Positions 42,887 through 52,264 of a stretch of DNA of 64,000 nucleotides are shown here, piece after piece. A program made the position numbers and the translations under genes. Under the pieces are notes generated by a model. It searched no databases and was not told the origin of the DNA. It was given only the letters and a program-made list of their open reading frames with translations. Each line of letters begins with the position of its first letter. The first letter of the stretch is position 1. Origin of the DNA: Mariniphaga sp041684965 (GTDB taxonomy: Bacteria; Bacteroidota; Bacteroidia; Bacteroidales; Prolixibacteraceae); assembly GCA_041684965.1 (NCBI GenBank), contig JAWLGR010000011.1, positions 1 to 64,000 of the forward strand, in the 5' to 3' direction.

Positions 42887-43831
42887 TTATAAATATCTTA
42901 TACTTTTATATTTCTGGCTCCGGTTCCGTTCCAGTGTAACCGAATAACTTACAAATATCTCATGCGAGGCGAATCCATAATATCCAATTGCTGAAGTTAC
43001 CAAATCAAACGAATAGCCTACTTTCAGTCCATTGGCCAGTTCAATTCCCATCAACAAAGCAACGGCGTCATTTACCCTGTATGAAATTCCACCCCAGAAT
43101 TTGTCGTTATATACAATATTTGTATTTACATCCAACTGCCATGCAGCAACATCGGATTTAAACAAGAACGAAGGCCGTACCTCAAATAACGGATCAGCCA
43201 ATCGAATATTGTATCCTCCCATAAAATAATAATGCCTTGATAAATATGACCTTGCAGATTCATCGTATTCGATGGTTGCCTGGTTAATATGAGTTGTTGA
43301 CAGTCCGAGGTAATAATTGTTTGACGAAAGGTATAATCCTGCACCTGCATCAAAGGCCAGTTGACTTACTTCTCCCTGTGGAATACCAGGATCGGAACTG
43401 GGAGGTGTATACATAGCATCTTCCGGAACTTCCCATTCTCCATTAATGCTTTGATTATACAATCCTCCAGACATCCCTATTCCAAGGGTGCCGAAGCTCA
43501 ATTCAGTCCTGTAGGCATAATTGGCGTTAATCAGTATGTTTTTTGCAAATCCCAACTGGTCGCTTATTATATTAAGTCCCAGGCCTCCGGATGTACCAAA
43601 TATGTTTGTAGCAGCGTCCACACTGAATACTAGCGTTTTTGGTGCACCTTTCATTCCTTCCCATTGATAGCGGTTTAAAATTAGTCCGTTAATTGCATTT
43701 TCGGCCCCTGCATAGGCAGGATTCACTCCCAGTTTATAAAACATATTGTTTGTAAACTGCGGGTCTATCTGTCCTAAGGCCGCCAATTTAATAATAAATA
43801 ACAAATATAGAAAAGAAATAATTTTTTTCAT
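42887..43831 (-). CDS. porP: PorP/SprF-family type IX secretion outer-membrane protein
   Basis: 314 residues. A signal peptide precedes QIDPQFTNNMFYKLGVNPAYAGAEN, the hallmark start of the PorP/SprF family, then RYQWEGMKGAPKTLVFSVDA and an all-beta barrel to the end. Family members are outer-membrane barrels that work with the type IX translocon, often capturing a secreted partner. It lies 21 bp before gldK on the same strand. A 13-bp palindrome (43895-43907) is found upstream of its start. Confidence 0.92.
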   Translation of the reverse strand: MKKIISFLYLLFIIKLAALGQIDPQFTNNMFYKLGVNPAYAGAENAINGLILNRYQWEGMKGAPKTLVFSVDAATNIFGTSGGLGLNIISDQLGFAKNILINANYAYRTELSFGTLGIGMSGGLYNQSINGEWEVPEDAMYTPPSSDPGIPQGEVSQLAFDAGAGLYLSSNNYYLGLSTTHINQATIEYDESARSYLSRHYYFMGGYNIRLADPLFEVRPSFLFKSDVAAWQLDVNTNIVYNDKFWGGISYRVNDAVALLMGIELANGLKVGYSFDLVTSAIGYYGFASHEIFVSYSVTLERNRSQKYKSIRYL

Positions 43832-43894
43832 ACATCATTATGGAAATGAATCCAGCCTATTTTCCAATCCGGGCTAAAGAAATAAAAAAATGTT

Positions 43895-43907
43895 GTTTGC
43901 AGCAAAC
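43895..43907. promoter_or_regulatory. 13-bp palindrome upstream of porP
   Basis: GTTTGC-A-GCAAAC, a perfect palindrome with one central base, 64 bp before the porP start and just after the upstream gene stop. It could be an operator of the type IX operon. No supporting second copy was noticed. Confidence 0.3.
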
Positions 43908-43948
43908 TTCTGACAGCCTGGTAACCTAAGAACGCAATCATTATTTTA

Positions 43949-45088
43949 TTATTTTGGCAGATTATCCATTTTTTGAAGGAATTTAAGCCATCGTTCAGGA
44001 ATTTCATTGGAAGCAGCCTGTTTGTATTCATCTTCCGAGCATGCAATTTCAATAATTTCACCTGAAATCGATCGGACATCAAACCACCATCTGTTTAACT
44101 CCCGCTCATGCCTGAAAACAACCGGTTGATCCATTCCTTCTATTTCTACCTTGTAGGCAGTTCTTGTTCCGCTTTGTTTTCTTGCTGATACTCCTTTTAA
44201 AAAATACCATATAATTTCTCCGGCTATTGCGGATGCTGTTCCATCTTTTTTTTCATTATCGGTTTCAAACAATCCAAAAACAGATAGCCGGGGACTTAAT
44301 CCTGCATAATGTGCAAGCTGGCAGGCTTCTTCTCCCTCTAACCCATTTACTCTTCTTTGATTTGTACCGGATATACTACTGTTTTTTAAGGCTCCCATGT
44401 CAAAAGATAAAACATTCGAATTTCTTAGTAGCAATTCAGCGTGTTTATTGTCATAGCGTAATTCACCAAGTCGTAAATGATTACAGTTATCCGTTGTATT
44501 TTTTATCAGTTGTTCTCCTGTCAAATGCTGTTGATAGCCTATCAAACTAAATTGGAACAGATGAGGAAATTTTCTGAATAGCCGGGTAAGAAAATTTTGC
44601 GAATTGAATACTTCTTTCCCTTTTTTAACATCAAGAACAGCATCAACAACAGAAAGCCAAAAAAAACGCTCATTCATAAATGCATCACATATCCCAAGGG
44701 TTAAATCATGACTGCCTCCCAAAATTACAACTACGGCATCTATTTCGCGCAGGTATTCTACAATATCTCTGATTGCCAGTAGTGTTCCCTTATAACTTTT
44801 TGCCTCCTTCAGGTTACCAAGGTCTGTTATCTTCAGGTTTGGTTCAAGTGAGGCCAACTGATAGAAATTGCTTCGGATGAAATCGGGTGAAAAAGCCCTT
44901 CTTTTTTGCCTTTTCCCATTATACACAGGCACTCCCATCAGGATTACATCTGTTTTTGCCAGCGATTTTTTGTTTATTGTTTCGCTAAATTTCTCAACAG
45001 CTTTTCTCATTCCATATTTTCCCAGGGATAAATTGGTAGCTGTTAATTTAGAAAAATCAACTGGTTCAAAGTAATCGGTTAAGTTCAT
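43949..45088 (-). CDS. arginase/ureohydrolase-fold protein with degraded metal site
   Basis: 379 residues. The ureohydrolase fold is recognisable: DVILMGVPVYNGKRQKRRAFSPDFIRSNFY, VVILGGSHDLT, FWLSVVDAVLDV and VLSFDMGALKNS. Arginases and formimidoylglutamases use six manganese ligands. Here the DxHxD motif reads DAVLD (histidine lost) and the SFDxDxxDP motif reads SFDMGALKN (second Asp and DP lost), so ordinary hydrolase activity is doubtful. It lies between topA and porP on the same strand. The position beside the type IX genes suggests a non-catalytic or altered role (inference). A stem-loop separates it from topA. Confidence 0.8.
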   Translation of the reverse strand: MNLTDYFEPVDFSKLTATNLSLGKYGMRKAVEKFSETINKKSLAKTDVILMGVPVYNGKRQKRRAFSPDFIRSNFYQLASLEPNLKITDLGNLKEAKSYKGTLLAIRDIVEYLREIDAVVVILGGSHDLTLGICDAFMNERFFWLSVVDAVLDVKKGKEVFNSQNFLTRLFRKFPHLFQFSLIGYQQHLTGEQLIKNTTDNCNHLRLGELRYDNKHAELLLRNSNVLSFDMGALKNSSISGTNQRRVNGLEGEEACQLAHYAGLSPRLSVFGLFETDNEKKDGTASAIAGEIIWYFLKGVSARKQSGTRTAYKVEIEGMDQPVVFRHERELNRWWFDVRSISGEIIEIACSEDEYKQAASNEIPERWLKFLQKMDNLPK

Positions 45089-45112
45089 TCGATGTTGATC
45101 TTTACAGAAACA

Positions 45113-45138
45113 AAGGCAAATGTACTTTCATTTGCCTT
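45113..45138 (-). terminator. hairpin after topA, possible terminator
   Basis: A perfect 10-bp stem (45113-45122 with 45129-45138) with a 6-base loop, followed on the minus strand by TGTTTCTGT. The U-tract is weak, so it may be a leaky terminator between topA and the ureohydrolase-fold gene. Confidence 0.5.
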
Positions 45139-45145
45139 AATTTAT

Positions 45146-47485
45146 TCATTTTTTTCTTCGTGTACCTTTGGTTTTTGGTTCTGGTGCCTGACTAATTATA
45201 TTCATGCAATCTTCAAGTGAAAGTTCTTCTGCTTTCATTTTTTTCGGGATCTTATAATTCTTTTTCTTATAGGAAATATAAGGCCCCCATCTTCCATTTA
45301 ATATTTTTAAGTCAGGGTCTTCATTAAATTCTTTGATTACTGCTTTGCGTTCTTTTTCCCTTTTCGCTTCAATAAGCTGAATAGCCTGTTTTAGATCAAT
45401 TGTAACAGGATCATCTTCCTTACCAAGTGAAACAAATTTATTGTCATGTCTGATATAGGGTCCAAAGCGTCCGATACCCACTGTTACCTTTTTATTTTCA
45501 TATTCACCAAGTTCACGGGGAAGCTTAAATAATTCAAGAGTCTCTTCCAATGTGATGGTTTCGAGGTGCTGTCCTGTGCGAAGGCTGGCGAATTGCGGTT
45601 TATCACTTTCCTGTTCAGAATTTGTAACGCCTAGTTGTGCTACAGGTCCGTAACGGCCAATTTTTACTGAAACTTGTTTGCCTGTTTTGGGATCGATACC
45701 TAAAATCCGCTCCCCTTTCGAACGTTCTGAGTGTTTCAGTACATTTTCCACCTGCCCGTGGAAGGGTTGATAAAAATTATCAATCATCTCATTCCACACT
45801 TTATCTCCTTCGGCAATATCATCGAACTCCTTTTCTACACGGGCAGTAAAATTATAATCCATAATCTGCACAAAGTTTTCCATAAGGAAATCGTTCACAA
45901 CCATTCCGATATCGGTAGGAAAAAGCTTTGACTTTTCTGCTCCCGTTATCTCAGTTTTTACATTGCTGCTTATATTATTATTTTTTAAGCGGATAACATT
46001 ATATGCTCTTTCTGTACCTGGCCGGTCTTCTTTTATTACATAATTCCGGTTTTGAATGGTTGTAATGGTAGGAGCATATGTAGACGGCCTTCCGATACCC
46101 AGTTCTTCGAGTTTTTTAACCAGGGAGGCTTCTGTATACCTTGGTGGTCTTTGAGAATAGCGCTGTGTTGCAACTATGGATGACATATCAAGTAAGTCAT
46201 TTATTTTCAGAGGAGGAATGATATCCTGTCCTGTTCCATTACTTGTATGTTCGTCGTCTGTCGATTCCATATAGACTTTTAAAAAGCCATCGAAAACGAT
46301 AACTTCACCAGTTGCAAGAAATACTTCAGGAGCTGTGGACACTGAAATGGTTACCGTTGTTTTTTCAAGAAGTGCATCAGCCATTTGCGATGCCATGGTA
46401 CGTTTCCAAATCAGTTCATACAGTCTTTGTTCCTGGCTTGTGCCCGAAACAGTTTCCTGATCCATATAGGTTGGCCTGATGGCTTCATGTGCTTCCTGGG
46501 CTCCTTTCGATTTTGTCTTGTATTTTCTGATTTTTACATAGTTTTCGCCATGTAGTTCTGTAATTTTCTTTTTAGATGTATTAATTGCTAAATCTGAAAG
46601 ATTTACGGAATCGGTACGCATATAGGTAATTTTTCCGTTTTCGTATAATCGCTGGGCAACAGCCATTGTTTGAGCTACCGAAAAATTTAACTTTCTGCTT
46701 GCCTCCTGTTGAAGGGTTGAAGTTGTAAAAGGTTGTGCAGGCGAACGTTTGGCAGGTTTCTTTACTACATCGGCTACAGTAAATTCTGCCAGTTTGCAAT
46801 TTTCCAGGAATGCACTGGCTTCTTCTTTGGTAGAAAACCTTTTATTAAGCTCGGTTTTAATTTCTGTTGGACTTCCTTTTTCATTTAATGTGAGGAAGGT
46901 GCCGGTTATGCGGTACCAGGTGTCGCTTTCGAAATTCATAATTTCCCGTTCACGCTCCACAATCAGTCTGACTGCTACCGATTGAACACGCCCTGCAGAA
47001 AGAGAAGGTTTAACTTTCTTCCATAAAACAGGTGAAATCTCAAATCCAACAACACGGTCGAGAACTCTTCTTGCCTGCTGCGCATTTACAAGATTGTCAT
47101 CAATTGAACGGGGATTCCTGATTGCCTTTTCTATGGCTTCCTTTGTAATTTCATGAAATACTATCCGTTTTGTATTTTCAGCCTTCAATTTCAGTACTTC
47201 TTTCAGGTGCCAGGCTATGGCTTCTCCTTCCCGGTCCTCATCAGATGCCAGCCATACAGTTTTGGCATTCTTTGCAAGCTTTTTCAGTACCGAAACAATC
47301 TTTTTCTTATCCGGGGTAACCACATACTTTGGCTGGTAATTATTATCCAGATCAATACCAAAATCCTTCTTTTCCAAATCACGAATGTGCCCCATGCATG
47401 AGGTTACAGTATATTCTTTACTTAAAAATTTCGCAATGGTTTTTGCCTTTGCCGGGGACTCCACTATAACAAGGTTTTCCTGCAT
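45146..47485 (-). CDS. topA: DNA topoisomerase I
   Basis: It relaxes negative supercoils by passing a strand through a transient single-strand break. 779 residues. The N-terminal Toprim domain has VESPAKAKTIAKFL and SDEDREGEAIAWH, and the catalytic tyrosine is Tyr288 (ITYMRTDSVNLS). SLSAGRVQSVAVRLIVERE and IGRPSTYAPTI are typical. Instead of zinc fingers the C-terminus carries beta repeats (GRYGPVAQLG, GRFGPYIRHDNKFVSL, GRWGPYISYK) and a basic tail. It is upstream of the ureohydrolase-fold and type IX genes on the same strand. Confidence 0.97.
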   Translation of the reverse strand: MQENLVIVESPAKAKTIAKFLSKEYTVTSCMGHIRDLEKKDFGIDLDNNYQPKYVVTPDKKKIVSVLKKLAKNAKTVWLASDEDREGEAIAWHLKEVLKLKAENTKRIVFHEITKEAIEKAIRNPRSIDDNLVNAQQARRVLDRVVGFEISPVLWKKVKPSLSAGRVQSVAVRLIVEREREIMNFESDTWYRITGTFLTLNEKGSPTEIKTELNKRFSTKEEASAFLENCKLAEFTVADVVKKPAKRSPAQPFTTSTLQQEASRKLNFSVAQTMAVAQRLYENGKITYMRTDSVNLSDLAINTSKKKITELHGENYVKIRKYKTKSKGAQEAHEAIRPTYMDQETVSGTSQEQRLYELIWKRTMASQMADALLEKTTVTISVSTAPEVFLATGEVIVFDGFLKVYMESTDDEHTSNGTGQDIIPPLKINDLLDMSSIVATQRYSQRPPRYTEASLVKKLEELGIGRPSTYAPTITTIQNRNYVIKEDRPGTERAYNVIRLKNNNISSNVKTEITGAEKSKLFPTDIGMVVNDFLMENFVQIMDYNFTARVEKEFDDIAEGDKVWNEMIDNFYQPFHGQVENVLKHSERSKGERILGIDPKTGKQVSVKIGRYGPVAQLGVTNSEQESDKPQFASLRTGQHLETITLEETLELFKLPRELGEYENKKVTVGIGRFGPYIRHDNKFVSLGKEDDPVTIDLKQAIQLIEAKREKERKAVIKEFNEDPDLKILNGRWGPYISYKKKNYKIPKKMKAEELSLEDCMNIISQAPEPKTKGTRRKK

Positions 47486-47661
47486 ATTTTTATTTTCTTT
47501 TTTGAAAATTCCTGCAAATTAAAGAAAATGAAACGCTAAGTTCAAAATTTAACTTATTTATTTTTTTTCTATTGTTTTGGTAATGATTAATTTATTTGCT
47601 GATAAATAAAATATTATAATTGGTATAACGTTTGCTTTAATGCTTCACCAATAGAAACATA

Positions 47662-47669
47662 TATCTTTG
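47662..47669 (+). promoter_or_regulatory. putative -7 box (TATCTTTG) of the PBP gene
   Basis: An exact TAnnTTTG match 33 bp before the start at 47695. AGGGAG at 47685-47690 may serve as a ribosome binding site, unusual for this phylum. Confidence 0.5.
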
Positions 47670-47694
47670 TCAAAAAAAAATATCAGGGAGTTGT

Positions 47695-50046
47695 ATGGCT
47701 GAAGAAAAAAATAAAAACTGGACGAAATACATCATTGTTTTTTGGACTTTATTTGTACTGGGAATTGCCAGTGTGGCATTACTATTCATACTCATAGCCA
47801 AAGGGTCACTTGGTTTTATGCCTTCTTTTGAGGAATTGGAAAACCCACCTAATATACTTTCTTCTGAGATCTATTCAGAAGATGGTAACATTCTGGATAA
47901 ATATTTTATTCATGAAAACCGTGCATTTGTTAATTACAGTAACCTCCCGCCTCATTTGATTGATGCGCTTATAGCCACTGAGGATGTACGTTTTTTCAGG
48001 CATTCAGGTATCGATGTAAGGGGTCTGGCACGTGTATTTAAAGGAGTTATGACCGGAGATGCAAGCTCCGGAGGGGGAAGTACCATTAGTCAGCAATTGG
48101 CCAAAATGTTGTTTCCCAGAGAAGATATCTCAAGCAAACCTGAACTGGTGTTGCGTAAATTCAGGGAATGGGTGATTGCCGTTAATCTGGAACGCAGTTA
48201 TACTAAGGAAGAGATCATACTGATGTACCTGAATAAGTACGACTTTTTGAATTTGGCGGTTGGAATTAAATCGGCTGCCAATGTGTATTTTAGCATTCCT
48301 CCCGATTCACTCAAGCTTCATCAGTCAGCAATGCTGGTTGGTATGGCAAAGAATTCATCACTCTACAATCCGGTGAGGCGTCCTGAACTGGTAAAAGAGC
48401 GCCGAAATATTGTGCTGAACCAAATGGCAAAATACGGTTATATCTCAAAATCAGTCAGGGATTCAGTAAAGCAGCTACCCCTGGATCTGGACTACAATAA
48501 AGTAGATTACAAAACCGGCCCGGCCCCCTATCTCCGCGAATACCTGAGATTAACGCTTACTGCCAGAAAACCTGATAAGAAGAATTACGCATCCTGGCAA
48601 ATGCAAAAGTTTAAGGAAGATTCTATAGATTGGGAAACCAATCCGCTTTATGGATGGGCCAATAAAAATACCAAACCTGATGGACAAAACTACAATTTGT
48701 ATACCGATGGTCTGAGAATCTTTACCACCATCGACTCCCGAATGCAAAAATATGCGGTAGAATCGGTTGAATACCATCTGAAGAACAACCTGCAACCGGA
48801 TTTCGACGGGGGTATGAGAAATCTGAGAAACCCTCCTTTTGCCAATAATATGTCCAACAATGAGGTGGAGGACTTAATGAACCGTGAAATCAGGCGGAGC
48901 GATCGGTACAGGGTATTGCATAACCAGGGTAAAGATTTCAATGAGATTAAGGAAAATTTCAGGCAGCCTATAGAAATGACTGTCTTTTCATGGAAAGGTG
49001 AAATTGATACAATTATGTCACCTATGGATTCCATTAAATGGTACCTAAGGTATTTCCGTTCATCTTTTATGGCAATGGAAACACATTCCGGGAAAGTGAA
49101 AGCCTATGTTGGTGGCCCCAACTACCAGTATTTTATGTACGACATGGTGAAAGGCGGGAAAAGACAGGTAGGCTCTACAGTGAAACCTTTTCTTTATACT
49201 CTTGCCATGCAGAACGGGCTCACACCCTGCACAAAGGTGCCTTATGTCAGCCAGCAGTTTCGTATGCCGGATGGCACAATCTGGGAACCAAAAGATGCCG
49301 ATCTCGATGAAGAAAATGAAGGGAAGCTGGTTACCCTGAAATGGGGACTCGCCCAATCGCGAAACAAAATATCGGCCTGGGTGATGAAACAGTTTAATCC
49401 AAATGCCGTTGCTGAGGTGATGAAGCGAATGGGAATTTACAGCCCGATAGATCCGGTCCCATCCCTGTTCCTTGGAACATCGGAGATTACCCTCTATGAG
49501 ATGGTGGGCGCATTTAATACTTACGCTAACCAGGGGGTATATGTGAAACCGTATTTTGTTTCCAGAATAGAAGACAGGTATGGAAATATTATTGCAAATT
49601 TCCAGCCCGAACAATATGAAGCTTTTGATGAAAATACTGCCTACCTGATGATAAACCTGCTTCAGGGGGTAATCGACGGGGGTACCGGTGCCCGAATAAG
49701 GAACCGCGATGGCTATGGAAAATTTACCATGCCTGTTGCCGGGAAAACAGGAACAACCCAAAACCATTCCGACGGCTGGTTTATGGGTATTACACCCAGG
49801 CTCACTGCCGGAGTATGGACGGGTGCCGATTTGCGAAGCATCCATTTCCGTACCATCGCTTCGGGTCAGGGTGCTAATATGGCTTTGCCTGTTTGGGGAT
49901 ATTTCTTTAAAAAAGTGCTTGCCGATCCTACATTGGGCTATACCGAAGATATGAATTTCAAAAAACCGGATAATTTTAACATTAATCTCGATTGTGACGG
50001 GGATATTCAAAAATCTTCTTCTCCCGATTCCGACCATTTCTTCTGA
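47695..50046 (+). CDS. class A penicillin-binding protein (PBP1A type)
   Basis: It polymerises and cross-links peptidoglycan in the periplasm. 783 residues. A cytoplasmic start and one transmembrane helix (about 14-36) are followed by the GT51 glycosyltransferase domain (ATEDVRFFRHSGIDVRG, GGGSTISQQLAKML, RKFREW) and the transpeptidase domain with Ser494-x-x-Lys497 (GSTVKPF), Ser555-x-Asn557 (SRNK) and Lys684-Thr-Gly (AGKTGTTQ). All catalytic motifs are intact. It has its own -7 box and a terminator. Confidence 0.95.
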   Translation: MAEEKNKNWTKYIIVFWTLFVLGIASVALLFILIAKGSLGFMPSFEELENPPNILSSEIYSEDGNILDKYFIHENRAFVNYSNLPPHLIDALIATEDVRFFRHSGIDVRGLARVFKGVMTGDASSGGGSTISQQLAKMLFPREDISSKPELVLRKFREWVIAVNLERSYTKEEIILMYLNKYDFLNLAVGIKSAANVYFSIPPDSLKLHQSAMLVGMAKNSSLYNPVRRPELVKERRNIVLNQMAKYGYISKSVRDSVKQLPLDLDYNKVDYKTGPAPYLREYLRLTLTARKPDKKNYASWQMQKFKEDSIDWETNPLYGWANKNTKPDGQNYNLYTDGLRIFTTIDSRMQKYAVESVEYHLKNNLQPDFDGGMRNLRNPPFANNMSNNEVEDLMNREIRRSDRYRVLHNQGKDFNEIKENFRQPIEMTVFSWKGEIDTIMSPMDSIKWYLRYFRSSFMAMETHSGKVKAYVGGPNYQYFMYDMVKGGKRQVGSTVKPFLYTLAMQNGLTPCTKVPYVSQQFRMPDGTIWEPKDADLDEENEGKLVTLKWGLAQSRNKISAWVMKQFNPNAVAEVMKRMGIYSPIDPVPSLFLGTSEITLYEMVGAFNTYANQGVYVKPYFVSRIEDRYGNIIANFQPEQYEAFDENTAYLMINLLQGVIDGGTGARIRNRDGYGKFTMPVAGKTGTTQNHSDGWFMGITPRLTAGVWTGADLRSIHFRTIASGQGANMALPVWGYFFKKVLADPTLGYTEDMNFKKPDNFNINLDCDGDIQKSSSPDSDHFF

Positions 50047-50141
50047 TATTCTCAAGCCCGGTTTAAGGAATATTATTGGAAATTGTTTCAGTGCGAACAT
50101 CAGCAGATAACTGATCAAATTCAGCAGTTGTAACCTTTATT

Positions 50142-50169
50142 AACAGCAAAAGTGCTGGCTGTTTTTTTT
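50142..50169 (+). terminator. intrinsic terminator after the PBP gene
   Basis: Stem AACAGC/GCTGTT (50142-50147 and 50158-50163) with a 10-base loop, followed by a run of eight T. Confidence 0.7.
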
Positions 50170-50210
50170 GACTGTTGTATAGTTTTACAATTCATTTAAA
50201 TGCAGAAGAA

Positions 50211-50510
50211 ATGAAGAGTAAAACCACTTTAGATTATCACAAAAAAATCAAGTCGCTTTTATCATCTGATATCTGGCAGGATATTGAAGCGGAACTTGTT
50301 TGCGAATCAAATGAAAGGCTTGAAGCCTTCTGGCATATTATCATTGCAGGATATTCAGCTGACTTTGCTCTGGTAAATTACACAAAGCTTTATGAATACC
50401 TGAAAGATAAACCCATTGATTATTCAGAGGCATTAACTACCTATGCGACCTATCCAGGAATGGAATCTGGAATGTATGTTACCAAAACCAAATGGTTTGA
50501 AATGAACTGA
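50211..50510 (+). CDS. uncharacterised 99-residue soluble protein
   Basis: I do not recognise a family. The frame runs from ATG 50211, and a TTG at 50175 would extend it but overlaps the end of the preceding terminator. The protein is acidic and helix-prone, with no signal peptide, membrane helix or cysteine pair (one Cys). Aromatic residues are frequent (LEAFWHIIIAGYSADFALVNYTKLYEYL). It stands alone between two intrinsic terminators, which supports a real transcription unit. Codon use looks like that of its neighbours. Confidence 0.6.
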   Translation: MKSKTTLDYHKKIKSLLSSDIWQDIEAELVCESNERLEAFWHIIIAGYSADFALVNYTKLYEYLKDKPIDYSEALTTYATYPGMESGMYVTKTKWFEMN

Positions 50511-50535
50511 CATTTCGGTTTCCATATACTTCACT

Positions 50536-50569
50536 AACCGGTACTAACTCTGTTAGAACCGGTTTTTTC
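50536..50569 (+). terminator. intrinsic terminator after the 99-residue protein gene
   Basis: AACCGGT and CTAAC pair with GTTAG and ACCGGTT across a TCT loop, followed by TTTTTTCG. The stem overlaps the last codons of the convergent nitroreductase gene (ends 50553). Confidence 0.8.
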
Positions 50570-51071
50570 GTATTTTCTCATACTGAAGCTCATTTTCAGG
50601 CTTACCCTTGCGAAAAGTTTGTGGATACCCCACAGTGATAATACTAAGAATTCTGTAATGTTCGGGAATGTCAAGCAATTGCTGAATGTATTTCTCAGCT
50701 GTTACCAATTCAGAATGCTGTCTGTTTCTTATCTGAATCCAGCAACTTCCCAATCCCAGTGATTGAGCCGTTAATTGAAAAAGAATAGAGGCTATGGAGC
50801 AGTCTTCAATCCAAACATCGTTTTTCGTTTCATCAGCACAAACTACAACTGCCAGGGGTGATGTTTCCAAAGGGATTGCCCCATGTGGCTTGCATTTCTT
50901 CAGGCTCTGCAAAAGCTGCTTGTCGTCTATAAAAATAAATTCCCAGGGATTTATATTTTTCGAGGAAGGTGATCGCAATACTGCTTCTTTTAGTATTTCA
51001 AGTTTTTCTTCCTCAATGTGCCGGGTTGTATATTTCCGGATACTGCGCCGGTTTCTTAGTAATTCTATCAT
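50553..51071 (-). CDS. nitroreductase-family FMN oxidoreductase
   Basis: 172 residues. The N-terminal RNRRSIRKYTTRHIEEEKL is the FMN-phosphate-binding start of the family. SPSSKNINPWEFIFIDD and the GLGSCWIQIRNR helix follow, and the C-terminal ILSIITVGYPQ is typical. It reduces nitro or quinone compounds with NAD(P)H, with the physiological substrate unknown. An exact TAnnTTTG (minus strand, 51082-51089) lies about 10 bp before the start. It is convergent with the 99-residue gene and shares its terminator region. Confidence 0.9.
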   Translation of the reverse strand: MIELLRNRRSIRKYTTRHIEEEKLEILKEAVLRSPSSKNINPWEFIFIDDKQLLQSLKKCKPHGAIPLETSPLAVVVCADETKNDVWIEDCSIASILFQLTAQSLGLGSCWIQIRNRQHSELVTAEKYIQQLLDIPEHYRILSIITVGYPQTFRKGKPENELQYEKIRKNRF

Positions 51072-51081
51072 TTTTTTTCTT

Positions 51082-51089
51082 CAAAATTA
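51082..51089 (-). promoter_or_regulatory. putative -7 box (TAATTTTG) of the nitroreductase gene
   Basis: An exact TAnnTTTG on the minus strand, leaving a leader of only about five bases before the ATG at 51071. Confidence 0.35.
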
Positions 51090-51184
51090 AGCAACTTATC
51101 GTTAACCGGAGAAATGTTTTGATAATAGAGCAGTGTATAAAACTTTTTGCTTAATTTCATCCTTTATAAATAAAATAAAAGACC

Positions 51185-52249
51185 ATGAGAATTTTAAATC
51201 TGATTTTGTTTTTGATAGCCCTGACTGTAATTTCTTGTACTGATAACAACTACTATTCAGTTGAAGATTTTCAAAAAGTAGAAAAAATTGATGCCCATTA
51301 TCATATTTATACCCGGCAGGACAATACCCTTGAGCGTGCGAGGGAAGACAATTTTATGATGCTGAATATCAATACATACCTGGGTTCATGCGAACATGTT
51401 GTTGAAGCACATAAGGGATATGTTAAGTTAAAGGAGGAGCACCCGGATGCTACTGTGTTTACTGCAACTTTTTGTTTGGACGGATGGGATGAAACAGGAT
51501 GGGTCGACAATACCCTGTCATGGATTGACCAATGCATTGCCGATGGTGCGGTTGCTGTTAAGGTGTGGAAAAATATAGGTATGGAATTTCGCAATAAAGA
51601 GGGTGAACTGATTATGATTGACGACCCGCAGTTAGTTCCTGTATTTCGTCATCTTGAAGAAAAAGGAATTCCTCTTGTAGGCCACATGGGAGAACCCAAA
51701 AATTGCTGGTTGCCTCTTGATGAAATGACTACAAAAAACGACAGCAATTATTTTGCTCAAAATCCTCAGTATCATATGTATCTTCATCCTGAATATCCCT
51801 CTTATGAAGAGCAGATAGATGCCCGCGATCGGATGCTGGAAAATCATCCCGACCTTATTTTTATCGGATGTCATCTCGCCAGCCTTGAGTGGAGTGTCGA
51901 TGAAATGGCCCGCTTTTTTGACCATTTTCCCAATGCTTCCATGGATATGTCGGCACGAATGGGGCAGCTGTATTACCAGACCGTAGAAAACCGTGAAAAA
52001 GTGCGCGATTTTTTTATCAAATACCAGGACCGCCTGCTCTATGGTACTGATATTACTGATCAGGGGGGTGATAAAGCTTCGTTTGAAAACCGGTTGCACC
52101 AAACCTGGCTCAACGATTGGAAATATTTTGTTACCGATGATGAAATGACCAGCAATTTAATAGATGGCAGGTTTCGGGGTCTGAAATTACCGAAAGATGT
52201 AATCGATAAAATTTATGCCGGGAATGCCAAAAAATGGTACAAACTTTAA
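51185..52249 (+). CDS. amidohydrolase-family lipoprotein (amidohydrolase 2 type)
   Basis: 354 residues with a lipoprotein signal (LIALTVISCTDNN). The TIM-barrel metal motif is EKIDAHYHIY (HxH, about 37-43). Later come IPLVGHMGEP, LIFIGCHLASLEWSVDEMARFFDHFPNASMDMSARM and RLLYGTDITDQ (metal Asp), the layout of the amidohydrolase 2 (PF04909) family, which includes decarboxylases and lactonases. It should be anchored in the periplasm. The substrate is unknown. The gene is convergent with the efflux operon (15-bp gap). Confidence 0.85.
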   Translation: MRILNLILFLIALTVISCTDNNYYSVEDFQKVEKIDAHYHIYTRQDNTLERAREDNFMMLNINTYLGSCEHVVEAHKGYVKLKEEHPDATVFTATFCLDGWDETGWVDNTLSWIDQCIADGAVAVKVWKNIGMEFRNKEGELIMIDDPQLVPVFRHLEEKGIPLVGHMGEPKNCWLPLDEMTTKNDSNYFAQNPQYHMYLHPEYPSYEEQIDARDRMLENHPDLIFIGCHLASLEWSVDEMARFFDHFPNASMDMSARMGQLYYQTVENREKVRDFFIKYQDRLLYGTDITDQGGDKASFENRLHQTWLNDWKYFVTDDEMTSNLIDGRFRGLKLPKDVIDKIYAGNAKKWYKL

Positions 52250-52264
52250 ACCGCCGGTTTTCTT

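Noticed and set aside
49060..50118. Long antisense open frame (352 codons) opposite the PBP gene
   Set aside because: It lies entirely within the transpeptidase-coding region, which has all catalytic motifs on the plus strand. The antisense protein is rich in His, Cys and Arg and resembles no family.
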